A stretch of DNA of 11,115 nucleotides from Clostridiales bacterium (GTDB lineage: Bacteria; Bacillota; Peptococcia; Peptococcales; Peptococcaceae), in contig QAKL01000116.1 of NCBI GenBank assembly GCA_003343815.1, positions 1 to 11,115 of the forward strand, read 5' to 3'. A model generated the notes under the pieces. It was not told the DNA's origin, made no database searches, and saw only the letters and a list, made by a program, of their open reading frames with translations. The translations under genes were made by a program, and so were the position numbers. Each line of letters begins with the position of its first letter. The stretch's first letter is position 1. Positions 5,226 to 11,115 of the stretch are shown here, piece after piece.

Positions 5226-5262
5226 CACTTGTAGATTTTTTCGGAAAGGACGGTTATATTTA

Positions 5263-6570
5263 ATGCTCTACATTTTGAAAAATGCGCAAGTATTTCTGAA
5301 AAATCATTTCACCCGAGCCAGTATTATTGTTGAAAACGGTGTTATTCAGGCTATCGAAACTGCCGATAGCAGTGTTTTTGATTTCGCAAATGGTCGTATT
5401 ATTGATTGTTCCCATTATCATCTATTCCCCGGTTTAGCTGATGTCCATGTACATTTTCGCGAGCCGGGGTTTTCTTATAAGGAAACAATTAAATCAGGCG
5501 CAGCCGCAGCCGCCCACGGTGGCTATACCACCGTTTCCACCATGCCCAATTTAAATCCCGTGCCCGATACTCTCGCGCACTTAAAGAAGCAATTAGACCT
5601 TATCGAGCGCGACAGTGCTATTGATATCCTTCCCTACGGAGCAATAACTGTCGGAGAAAAAGGTGAAACATTAGCTGATATGGAGGAGCTTGCTCCTTTC
5701 GTCTGCGCTTTTTCTGATGACGGCAAGGGCGTGCAGGATGAGGAGATGATGCTCTCTGCCATGCAGAAAGCCCAAAGTTTAAGTAAAGTCATCGCCGCCC
5801 ACTGCGAGGATAATGCGCTTTTGCACGGAGGCTATATTCATGACTCCTCCTATGCTAAAGCACATAATCACCGCGGCATCTCCTCGGAAAGCGAGTGGCG
5901 ACAAGTGATGCGTGATTTAAAATTAGCCGAGGAAACAAATTGCGCATACCACATCTGCCACATCTCGACCAAAGAAAGCGTCGAGTTAATCCGCGAGGCG
6001 AAAAAGCGTGGGGTAAATGTCACCTGCGAGACCGCACCGCACTACCTTATTTTAACGCAAGACGATTTAAAAGAGGACGGCCGTTTCAAGATGAATCCGC
6101 CGCTTCGTGATAAAGCCGACCGTGCCGCTTTAATCGAGGGAATAATTGACGGCACCATTGATATGATCGCGACCGATCATGCACCGCACACTAAAGAAGA
6201 AAAATCTAAAGGCTTAGAAAAAAGCGCCATGGGCATCGTCGGATTGGAAACATCGTTTCCGCTTTTATATACTTATTTAGTCAAAGAAAACGTCATTTCC
6301 TTAGAAAAATTGCTGGAACTGATGAGCGTAAATCCATGCAAACGCTTCTACGCGCCATTCTATCATAAAGAAATCGCCGTAGGTGCCAAAGCAGATTTTA
6401 CCCTGTACGATTTAAACCAATCCTACACCATTGATCCCGCAAATTTCCTCTCCATGGGTCAAGCCACACCCTTTAATAATTGGCGCGTTTACGGCAAATG
6501 CCTGCTCACCGTAGCCAGCGGCCGCATCGCTTACCAAGATCCCACCTTAGTTCTGACTTCGGAGGTATAA
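5263..6570 (+). CDS. pyrC: Dihydroorotase, type I
   Basis: This cytosolic zinc amidohydrolase closes carbamoyl-aspartate to dihydroorotate, the third step of UMP synthesis. At 435 aa it matches bacterial type I PyrC (about 425-430 aa). Metal and substrate motifs are in order: DVHVHFREPG (60-69, His62, His64, substrate Arg66), TMPN (93-96), FSDDGKGVQD (150-159, Asp152/153), AAHCEDN with His180, ICHIS with His233, and TDHAPHT (304-310, catalytic-site Asp305). As in type I enzymes, a carboxylate takes the place of the carbamylated lysine of type II. It is the first gene of the pyr operon, about 45 nt after the predicted start. Its ribosome site GGAAAGGA is 12 nt from the ATG, longer than optimal. 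The next gene starts 3 nt after its stop. Confidence 0.97.
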   Translation: MLYILKNAQVFLKNHFTRASIIVENGVIQAIETADSSVFDFANGRIIDCSHYHLFPGLADVHVHFREPGFSYKETIKSGAAAAAHGGYTTVSTMPNLNPVPDTLAHLKKQLDLIERDSAIDILPYGAITVGEKGETLADMEELAPFVCAFSDDGKGVQDEEMMLSAMQKAQSLSKVIAAHCEDNALLHGGYIHDSSYAKAHNHRGISSESEWRQVMRDLKLAEETNCAYHICHISTKESVELIREAKKRGVNVTCETAPHYLILTQDDLKEDGRFKMNPPLRDKADRAALIEGIIDGTIDMIATDHAPHTKEEKSKGLEKSAMGIVGLETSFPLLYTYLVKENVISLEKLLELMSVNPCKRFYAPFYHKEIAVGAKADFTLYDLNQSYTIDPANFLSMGQATPFNNWRVYGKCLLTVASGRIAYQDPTLVLTSEV

Positions 6571-6573
6571 TTT

Positions 6574-7308
6574 ATGAAACAATCCATCTACACAATTACC
6601 GAAAATACTCCGCTTAACGCCCTGATTTACCGCATGGTACTTCAAGGCGACACCTCCGCTATCACCAAAAGCGGACAGTTTATCAATATTAAATTAGACG
6701 GCTATTTTCTCCGCCGCCCGATCTCCGTCTGCAACTATGACGAGGAGACGATCACGATTATCTATAAAGTAGTCGGCGAGGGCACGAAAGCTTTGAGCCA
6801 ATACAAAATCGGCGAAAAATTAGACATTTTAACCGGCTTGGGCAACGGCTACGATACCTCTGTTAGCGGCGACAGTCCCCTATTAATCGGCGGCGGTGTA
6901 GGCGTGCCGCCATTATACCACCTATGTCGCGAATTAATCGCGCAAAAGAAAAATGTCCAAGTGATATTAGGCTTTAATACAGCCGCGGAGGTTTTCTATG
7001 CCGAGGAGTTCCGCCAAGCAGGCGCGCGAGTGTATATTGCCACCGCCGACGGCTCATTAGGTACAAAAGGTTTCGTCACCGATGTTTTAAGCGAAATCGC
7101 GCCCTACACGCACGTTTATACCTGCGGTCCTGAGCCGATGCTCAAAGCCGTTTATAAGCAAACGACTACAAGCGGCCAGTACAGTTTCGAGGAGCGCATG
7201 GGCTGTGGATTCGGAGCGTGCATGGGCTGCAGCTGCAAGACCAAATACGGCAATAAACGCATCTGTAAAGACGGTCCCGTCTTAGTAAAGGAGGAGATCA
7301 TATGGTAG
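6574..7308 (+). CDS. pyrK: Dihydroorotate dehydrogenase B, FAD/[2Fe-2S] electron-transfer subunit
   Basis: PyrK passes electrons from PyrD to NAD+ in the heterotetrameric type 1B dihydroorotate dehydrogenase. The 244 aa cover a ferredoxin-reductase-type FAD domain with RRPISV (47-52) and a nucleotide-binding domain with GGGVGVPP (106-113) and TCGPEPML (183-190). The C-terminal [2Fe-2S] cluster region has Cys211, Cys216, Cys219 and Cys231 in the CGxGxCxxC...C arrangement, plus an extra Cys221. All ligands are present, so the subunit looks functional. GGAGG at 6561-6565 lies within the end of pyrC, 8 nt before the ATG. The last 7 nt overlap pyrD, which suggests translational coupling of the two partner subunits. 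Confidence 0.96.
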   Translation: MKQSIYTITENTPLNALIYRMVLQGDTSAITKSGQFINIKLDGYFLRRPISVCNYDEETITIIYKVVGEGTKALSQYKIGEKLDILTGLGNGYDTSVSGDSPLLIGGGVGVPPLYHLCRELIAQKKNVQVILGFNTAAEVFYAEEFRQAGARVYIATADGSLGTKGFVTDVLSEIAPYTHVYTCGPEPMLKAVYKQTTTSGQYSFEERMGCGFGACMGCSCKTKYGNKRICKDGPVLVKEEIIW

Positions 7309-8213
7309 ATACGAAAATTAACCTCTTAGGCACAGAAATTGACAATCCCATCATTCCTGCCAGCGGCACCTTTGGCTTCGGCTACGAATTTGCCGAAATC
7401 TACGACATCAACTGCTTAGGCTCTCTCTCCTTTAAAGGCACTACCCAAGACGCCCGCTTCGGCAATCCCTGCCCGCGTATCGCCGAAACTCCAAGCGGCA
7501 TGCTCAATGCCGTAGGCTTGCAAAATCCGGGGGTCGAGCACGTCATCGCGGAAGAACTTCCGCGCCTGCGTGCCTGCTTTCATAAGCCTATCATGGCGAA
7601 TATCAGCGGTTTTTCTTTAGACGAATACACCCACACCTGCGCATTATTGGACAAAGAAGAGCAGATCGCGTGGCTCGAGGTCAATATCAGCTGTCCCAAC
7701 GTCCACGGCGGAGGTATGGCATTTGGCACAGAGGCGGCAGCCGCAGCTAAAGTAACCGCCGCTGTGAAAAAAGTCACCACCAAACCCATAATTATAAAAT
7801 TATCACCTAATGTCACCGACATCACCGAGATCGCCAAAGCAGTCGAGGCGGCAGGTGCCGACGGCGTGAGCTTGGTCAATACTTTCTTAGGTATGCGCAT
7901 TGATTTAGCCAAAAGAAAGCCCCTTTTAGCCAATAAAACCGGCGGCTTGTCGGGCGCGGCAATTTTCCCCTTGGCAGTGCGCATGGTGTATCAGGTGTAT
8001 GATGCGGTGAAAATTCCTATCGTCGGCATGGGCGGCATTTCAAACGCTCGTGACGTCATCGAAATGATGCTGGCCGGAGCTACTGCCGTCGAAGTAGGAG
8101 CCGCCAATTTAGTCGACCCCTTCGCCTGCCCCAAAATCATTAACGATCTGCCCCAAGTCATGGAGCAATACCATATCAATAGCCTAACAGATATCATCGG
8201 AGGTGCACACTAA
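7302..8213 (+). CDS. pyrD: Dihydroorotate dehydrogenase B (NAD+), catalytic subunit
   Basis: The 303-aa FMN subunit oxidises dihydroorotate to orotate and works with PyrK. The TIM-barrel motifs are clear: NPIIPASGTFGFG (15-27), SFKGTT (43-48, FMN-binding Lys45), VNISCPNVHGGG (127-138) with Cys131 as the catalytic base typical of class 1 (class 2 enzymes have Ser), IIKLSPN (164-170, Lys166), and VGMGGI (241-246) near the FMN phosphate site. No N-terminal membrane anchor is present, which fits the soluble class 1B. AAGGAGGAG precedes the ATG. The gene overlaps pyrK by 7 nt and pyrF by 1 nt. Confidence 0.97.
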   Translation: MVDTKINLLGTEIDNPIIPASGTFGFGYEFAEIYDINCLGSLSFKGTTQDARFGNPCPRIAETPSGMLNAVGLQNPGVEHVIAEELPRLRACFHKPIMANISGFSLDEYTHTCALLDKEEQIAWLEVNISCPNVHGGGMAFGTEAAAAAKVTAAVKKVTTKPIIIKLSPNVTDITEIAKAVEAAGADGVSLVNTFLGMRIDLAKRKPLLANKTGGLSGAAIFPLAVRMVYQVYDAVKIPIVGMGGISNARDVIEMMLAGATAVEVGAANLVDPFACPKIINDLPQVMEQYHINSLTDIIGGAH

Positions 8214-8908
8214 TGCCAAAAGACGTAATTATCGCCTGTGATTTTAACTCGGAAAAAGCCGTCTTAGATTTCTTAGACCGCTTCCCCAACGAAAAGCCCT
8301 TTGTCAAAATCGGCATGGAATTATACTATGCCTGCGGTCCGGCTATCGTCGAAAAAATCAAAAACCGCGGTCACAAAGTATTTTTGGATCTGAAACTGCA
8401 CGATATTCCCAACACCGTCAAAAAAGCGTTAAGCGTGTTGGCGGATTTACAGGTGGATATGACGAATGTCCACGCTTCCGGCACCATCGCCATGATGGAG
8501 GCCGCCGCCGAGGGCTATTACGCGAAAAATCCAAACGGCATCTTAATTGCCGTCACTCAGCTCACTTCCACAACCGAGGAGCGTATGCAAAATGATCTGT
8601 TGATCGACCGCTCCATGGAGGAGGTAGTCGCCCAATACGCGCTTAATACCAAAAAAGCCGGATTAAAAGGCGTCGTCTGCTCTCCATTGGAATCTCCCAA
8701 GGTACATGTTTTATGCGGAAACGACTTTTTGACCGTCACCCCGGGGATTCGCTTTGCCGATGACGCAAAAGGCGACCAAGCCCGCGTCACTACCCCGGCG
8801 AAAGCCAAAGAATTAGGCAGCGACTACATCGTCGTCGGCCGCTCGATCACTGCGGCGGCTGATCCGTACCAAGCATATCGCAAATGCGTAAACGAATTTT
8901 TAAAATAG
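8213..8908 (+). CDS. pyrF: Orotidine 5'-phosphate decarboxylase
   Basis: PyrF carries out the last step, OMP to UMP plus CO2, in the cytosol. The 231-aa protein is of the short bacterial type. Seen are Asp10 in VIIACDFNS, Lys32 in VKIGMELYY, and the catalytic signature FLDLKLHDIPNTV (57-69; Asp59, Lys61 and Asp64 form the charged network). VTPGIR (175-180) and VGRSIT (208-213) lie near the phosphate-binding end. The start ATG shares one base with the pyrD stop (TAATG), and a CGGAGG site lies upstream within pyrD, so translation is probably coupled. Confidence 0.97.
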   Translation: MPKDVIIACDFNSEKAVLDFLDRFPNEKPFVKIGMELYYACGPAIVEKIKNRGHKVFLDLKLHDIPNTVKKALSVLADLQVDMTNVHASGTIAMMEAAAEGYYAKNPNGILIAVTQLTSTTEERMQNDLLIDRSMEEVVAQYALNTKKAGLKGVVCSPLESPKVHVLCGNDFLTVTPGIRFADDAKGDQARVTTPAKAKELGSDYIVVGRSITAAADPYQAYRKCVNEFLK

Positions 8909-8919
8909 AAAAGATTTTT

Positions 8920-8926
8920 GAGGAGG
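8920..8926 (+). promoter_or_regulatory. Ribosome-binding site of pyrE
   Basis: GAGGAGG ends 9 nt before the ATG at 8936. It overlaps a TTG at 8918 that could extend the frame by six codons, so it decides for the shorter start. Confidence 0.85.
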
Positions 8927-8935
8927 AAAACTAAC

Positions 8936-9574
8936 ATGGAGAAATTAATTGCCAAAGATTTATTATCGATCGGCGCGGTCTTTTTCCGCCCCGAGGAGCC
9001 TTTCACCTGGGCCAGTGGCATCAAAAGCCCGATTTACTGCGACAACCGCCTGACATTGACTGCGCCTGAAGTGCGCACCCACGTCGAGGAGTCTATCGCC
9101 CAAGTAATCCGTACTAATTACCCGGAAGCGGAAGTATTAATGGGTACTGCGACCGCCGGTATCGCTCATGCCGCTATAGCCGCACATATTTTAGGCTTGC
9201 CGATGGGCTATGTCCGCTCAGGGCACAAAGATCACGGCCGCGGGAATCAAATCGAAGGACGTTTGGATAAAGGGCAAAAAGTCGTTGTCGTTGAAGATTT
9301 GATTTCAACAGGTGGCTCCGTTATTGACGCCGTTACCGCATTGCGCGAGGCAGGAGCCGAGGTCATCGGTATCGTCAGCATCTTTACCTACGGTATGCAA
9401 AAAGGCTTAGACCGCTTAGCCGAGGCCAAGATCAAAAATATCAGCTTGACTAATTTCGATGTGATCGCCCAAGTCGCTGCCGAAGAGGGCTACATCAAGC
9501 CTGAGGACATCGAGCGTTTGATGGCATTCCGCGCTAATCCGAGCGACGAAAGCTGGATCGGAGGTAATAAATAA
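8936..9574 (+). CDS. pyrE: Orotate phosphoribosyltransferase
   Basis: PyrE joins orotate to PRPP to give OMP, which pyrF upstream then decarboxylates. The 212-aa sequence has the flexible catalytic loop RSGHKDHGRGNQIEG (94-108, with Lys98 and His100) and the PRPP-binding signature VVVVEDLISTGGS (116-128). FTWASGIKSPIYCDNR at 23-38 fits the orotate-binding N-terminal region. There is a 27-nt gap after pyrF, the largest within the operon, but no promoter or terminator is obvious in it. The stop codon directly abuts the pyrB start codon. Confidence 0.97.
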   Translation: MEKLIAKDLLSIGAVFFRPEEPFTWASGIKSPIYCDNRLTLTAPEVRTHVEESIAQVIRTNYPEAEVLMGTATAGIAHAAIAAHILGLPMGYVRSGHKDHGRGNQIEGRLDKGQKVVVVEDLISTGGSVIDAVTALREAGAEVIGIVSIFTYGMQKGLDRLAEAKIKNISLTNFDVIAQVAAEEGYIKPEDIERLMAFRANPSDESWIGGNK

Positions 9575-10489
9575 ATGAAACATTTAATCGACATTTTGAG
9601 CCTTTCTCCGGAAGAAATCAACGAAATATTAACCCTGGCAGAGGATATCATTGCCAATCCCGCCAAATACGCCCACGCCTGCGACGGTAAGCAATTAGCC
9701 ACATTATTTTATGAGCCCAGCACACGTACACGCTTGAGTTTCGAGTCGGCTATGCTGTCTTTAGGCGGCAGCGTCATCGGTTTCTCTGAGGCCTCCAGCT
9801 CCTCTGCCTCCAAAGGTGAAAGCGTCGCCGATACTATCCGCGTCATCAGCTGCTATGCTGACATCGTCGCCATGCGTCATCCTAAAGAAGGCGCGCCGAT
9901 GGTCGCCTCGATGTACTCCACCATTCCCGTGATCAATGCCGGTGACGGCGGTCACAACCACCCGACCCAGACTTTGACCGACCTTTTAACCATTAAACGC
10001 GAAAAAGGCCGCTTGGATAATTTCACGATCGGCTTCTGCGGCGACTTGAAATTCGGCCGTACCGTGCATTCCTTGATCGAGGCACTCTCGCGCTACAGCG
10101 GCATCAATATCGTCTTAATCTCACCTGATGAGTTAAAGCTCCCGAGCTACGTCAAAAAAGAAATCTTAAAAGAAAAAAATATCCCCTACACCCAAACCAC
10201 CGATTTATTGTCGGTTATGCCTCAGTTAGACATCCTCTACATGACGCGCGTGCAAAAGGAACGCTTCTTCAGCGAGGAGGAATATTTGCGCCTGCGCGAC
10301 AGCTACATCTTGACTCCGGAAAAATTAGAAACGGCAAAGGCAGATCTCACGATCATGCATCCGCTCCCGCGCGTCAACGAAATCGCCGTCGCTATCGACA
10401 AAGACCCGCGCGCCTGCTACTTTAAACAAGTTGCCAACGGCAAATTTGCCCGCATGGCGCTAATCTTGAAACTTTTGGAGGTGTTTTAA
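9575..10489 (+). CDS. pyrB: Aspartate carbamoyltransferase, catalytic chain
   Basis: PyrB condenses carbamoyl phosphate with aspartate, the committed step of pyrimidine synthesis. At 304 aa it has the usual catalytic-chain length (about 305-310). Seen are FYEPSTRTRLSFE (45-57; the STRTR carbamoyl-phosphate site), Lys80 in SASKGES (the lysine contributed across the trimer interface), GDGGHNHPTQTLTDLLTI (123-140), and HPLPRVNEI near residue 262, which binds aspartate. GGAGG at 9560-9564 lies within pyrE, 10 nt before the ATG. The following pyrI gene means it most likely forms the allosteric class B holoenzyme (two catalytic trimers and three regulatory dimers). Confidence 0.97.
   Translation: MKHLIDILSLSPEEINEILTLAEDIIANPAKYAHACDGKQLATLFYEPSTRTRLSFESAMLSLGGSVIGFSEASSSSASKGESVADTIRVISCYADIVAMRHPKEGAPMVASMYSTIPVINAGDGGHNHPTQTLTDLLTIKREKGRLDNFTIGFCGDLKFGRTVHSLIEALSRYSGINIVLISPDELKLPSYVKKEILKEKNIPYTQTTDLLSVMPQLDILYMTRVQKERFFSEEEYLRLRDSYILTPEKLETAKADLTIMHPLPRVNEIAVAIDKDPRACYFKQVANGKFARMALILKLLEVF
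10477..10481 (+). promoter_or_regulatory. Ribosome-binding site supporting a TTG start for pyrI
   Basis: TTGGAGG lies within the last codons of pyrB and ends 8 nt before the TTG at 10490. No ATG or GTG is suitably spaced, and the encoded N-terminus begins in the conserved part of the protein, so TTG is the start. Confidence 0.8.
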
Positions 10490-10915
10490 TTGAATATTGA
10501 TGAATTAAATAACGGTATCGTCATCGACCATATCAAAGCCGGTCGCAGCATGGAAATTTATAAATTCTTAAATTTAGACGAGCTGGACTGCTCCATCGCC
10601 ATTATCAAAAATGTCCACAGCAGCAAAATGGGCAAAAAGGACATTATCAAAATTGACGCTGATTTGGACGTCGATTTAAACGCTTTGGGCTATATCGACT
10701 CCGATATTACCATTAATATTATCGAAAACGGCAAACGCGTGAAAAAATATCACCCAGAGCTGCCGGAATACATCTCCAACGTCGTCAAATGCAAAAACCC
10801 GCGCTGCATTACCACCACCGAGCAGGAGCTGCCGCACGTTTTCAAGCTGACCGACCGCAAGAACAAAATTTACCGCTGCATCTATTGCGAAAGCAAAGCT
10901 GAAAGACAGCAGTAA
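10490..10915 (+). CDS. pyrI: Aspartate carbamoyltransferase, regulatory chain
   Basis: PyrI binds nucleotide effectors and transmits them to PyrB. The 141-aa protein is shorter than the 153 aa of Escherichia coli. The N-terminal allosteric domain starts directly with NGIVIDHIKAGRSMEIYKFL (8-27), lacking the extra N-terminal residues of the enterobacterial chain. The C-terminal zinc domain has all four ligands, Cys101, Cys106, Cys130 and Cys133 (CKNPRC and CIYC), needed for docking to PyrB. It begins with TTG immediately after the pyrB stop, so it is translationally coupled, and it is the last gene of the operon. Which effector it senses (CTP, UTP or ATP) cannot be read from this. Confidence 0.95.
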   Translation: MNIDELNNGIVIDHIKAGRSMEIYKFLNLDELDCSIAIIKNVHSSKMGKKDIIKIDADLDVDLNALGYIDSDITINIIENGKRVKKYHPELPEYISNVVKCKNPRCITTTEQELPHVFKLTDRKNKIYRCIYCESKAERQQ

Positions 10916-10919
10916 CGCC

Positions 10920-10955
10920 AAAGCCGAAAGGAAATCTCCTTTCGGCTTTTTATTT
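10920..10955 (+). terminator. Intrinsic terminator of the pyr operon
   Basis: AAAGCCGAAAGGA (10920-10932) pairs perfectly over 13 bp with TCCTTTCGGCTTT (10937-10949), with loop AATC and the run TTTTTATTT after it. It begins 5 nt after the pyrI stop. The stop codon of the opposite minus-strand gene (10950-10952) lies in the U-tract, so the hairpin may also end that transcript. Confidence 0.95.
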
Positions 10956-11115
10956 CATTATCTTTAAACTGTCGCCAAACACCGCGCTCAATAATTCCAA
11001 ACTCCAGTCCTGCGCCTCTTTCTGCACAATTATTTCGCTTGGAATATAATTTACGAGCACACTTAAAAGCTGATCCTCGCACTTGGCGCTTTGCCATTCA
11101 TCTTTGGAAATTTGC
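10950..11115 (-). CDS. C-terminal end of an unidentified protein, 5' part outside the window
   Basis: An open minus-strand frame runs from the window edge (first full codon ending at 11114) to a TAA at 10950-10952 and gives 54 residues. It ends YIPSEIIVQKEAQDWSLELLSAVFGDSLKIMK. Codon use looks like the neighbours, the frame stays open to the edge, and the stop sits directly beside the terminator hairpin, all of which support a real gene convergent with the pyr operon. The fragment is soluble-looking and mixed in charge, with no motif I can assign. A competing longer minus-strand frame over 10882-11097 crosses the terminator and was rejected. Confidence 0.55.
   Translation of the reverse strand, partial: QISKDEWQSAKCEDQLLSVLVNYIPSEIIVQKEAQDWSLELLSAVFGDSLKIMK

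Noticed and set aside
5234..5242. GATTTTTTC in the pyrC leader as a UTP-sensitive slippage start like that of E. coli codBA/upp
   Set aside because: It lies about 16 nt downstream of the predicted start, and no -10 box is positioned to begin transcription there. A mapped 5' end at 5234 would reopen it.
7580..7984. 134-aa minus-strand frame inside pyrD and other long antisense frames in tyrS and the pyr genes
   Set aside because: They are shadows of strongly recognised genes, lack ribosome sites, and show Ala/Ser/Pro-rich compositions typical of antisense reading.
10882..11097. 71-aa minus-strand frame across the pyr terminator
   Set aside because: It reads through the terminator hairpin into the end of pyrI and has an unlikely Arg/Cys-rich composition; another frame there fits a real partial gene ending at 10950.
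1..11115. CRISPR arrays, insertion sequences, tRNA or rRNA genes, phage or defence modules
   Set aside because: No regularly spaced repeats, transposase, integrase, cloverleaf or terminal inverted repeats were seen; the content is housekeeping and small hypothetical genes.

Overview
The window is a chromosomal segment from a low-to-mid GC Gram-positive-type (Firmicutes) bacterium. Pointers are a tyrosine T-box leader, strong GGAGG ribosome-binding sites, near-consensus sigma-A promoters, U-tract terminators and a type 1B (PyrD/PyrK) dihydroorotate dehydrogenase. The pyrB-pyrI pair argues against Bacillus/Lactobacillus-type bacilli and fits Clostridia or Negativicutes. That placement is inference; no marker gene fixes the genus.

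Left part (1-2100): a compact minus-strand cluster reads PspC-domain membrane protein, then a short CbiX/SirB-type chelatase, then an RsbW-like HATPase cut by the window edge. Divergent from it, with its own promoter, is a 104-aa two-helix membrane protein with a coiled-coil tail. That gene converges on a 202-aa protein of unknown function, with only 3 bp between the two stop codons.

Middle part (2100-5160): a sigma-A promoter and a well-defined tyrosine T-box riboswitch (proposed specifier UAC, UGGU bulge, alternative antiterminator and terminator) precede tyrS. A bidirectional terminator separates tyrS from a convergent minus-strand gene. That gene encodes a metallo-beta-lactamase-fold, alkyl-sulfatase-like protein that lacks a signal peptide and the usual C-terminal domain of secreted alkyl sulfatases.

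Right part (5160-10960): a seven-gene operon, pyrC-pyrK-pyrD-pyrF-pyrE-pyrB-pyrI, is transcribed from one near-perfect extended -10 promoter and closed by a strong terminator. It encodes every step from carbamoyl phosphate plus aspartate to UMP: PyrB/PyrI makes carbamoyl-aspartate, PyrC dihydroorotate, PyrD/PyrK orotate, PyrE OMP and PyrF UMP. Carbamoyl-phosphate synthase, PyrR and a uracil permease are not in the window. The leader is too short (about 45 nt) for a PyrR attenuator; instead an inverted repeat sits at the predicted transcription start. The last 165 bases hold the C-terminal end of an unidentified minus-strand gene.

Most of the window is ordinary housekeeping DNA. The points most worth a second look are the pyr promoter architecture, the repeats between the 202-aa gene and tyrS, the short alkyl-sulfatase-like enzyme with a palindrome-rich promoter, and the PspC/CbiX/RsbW-like cluster.
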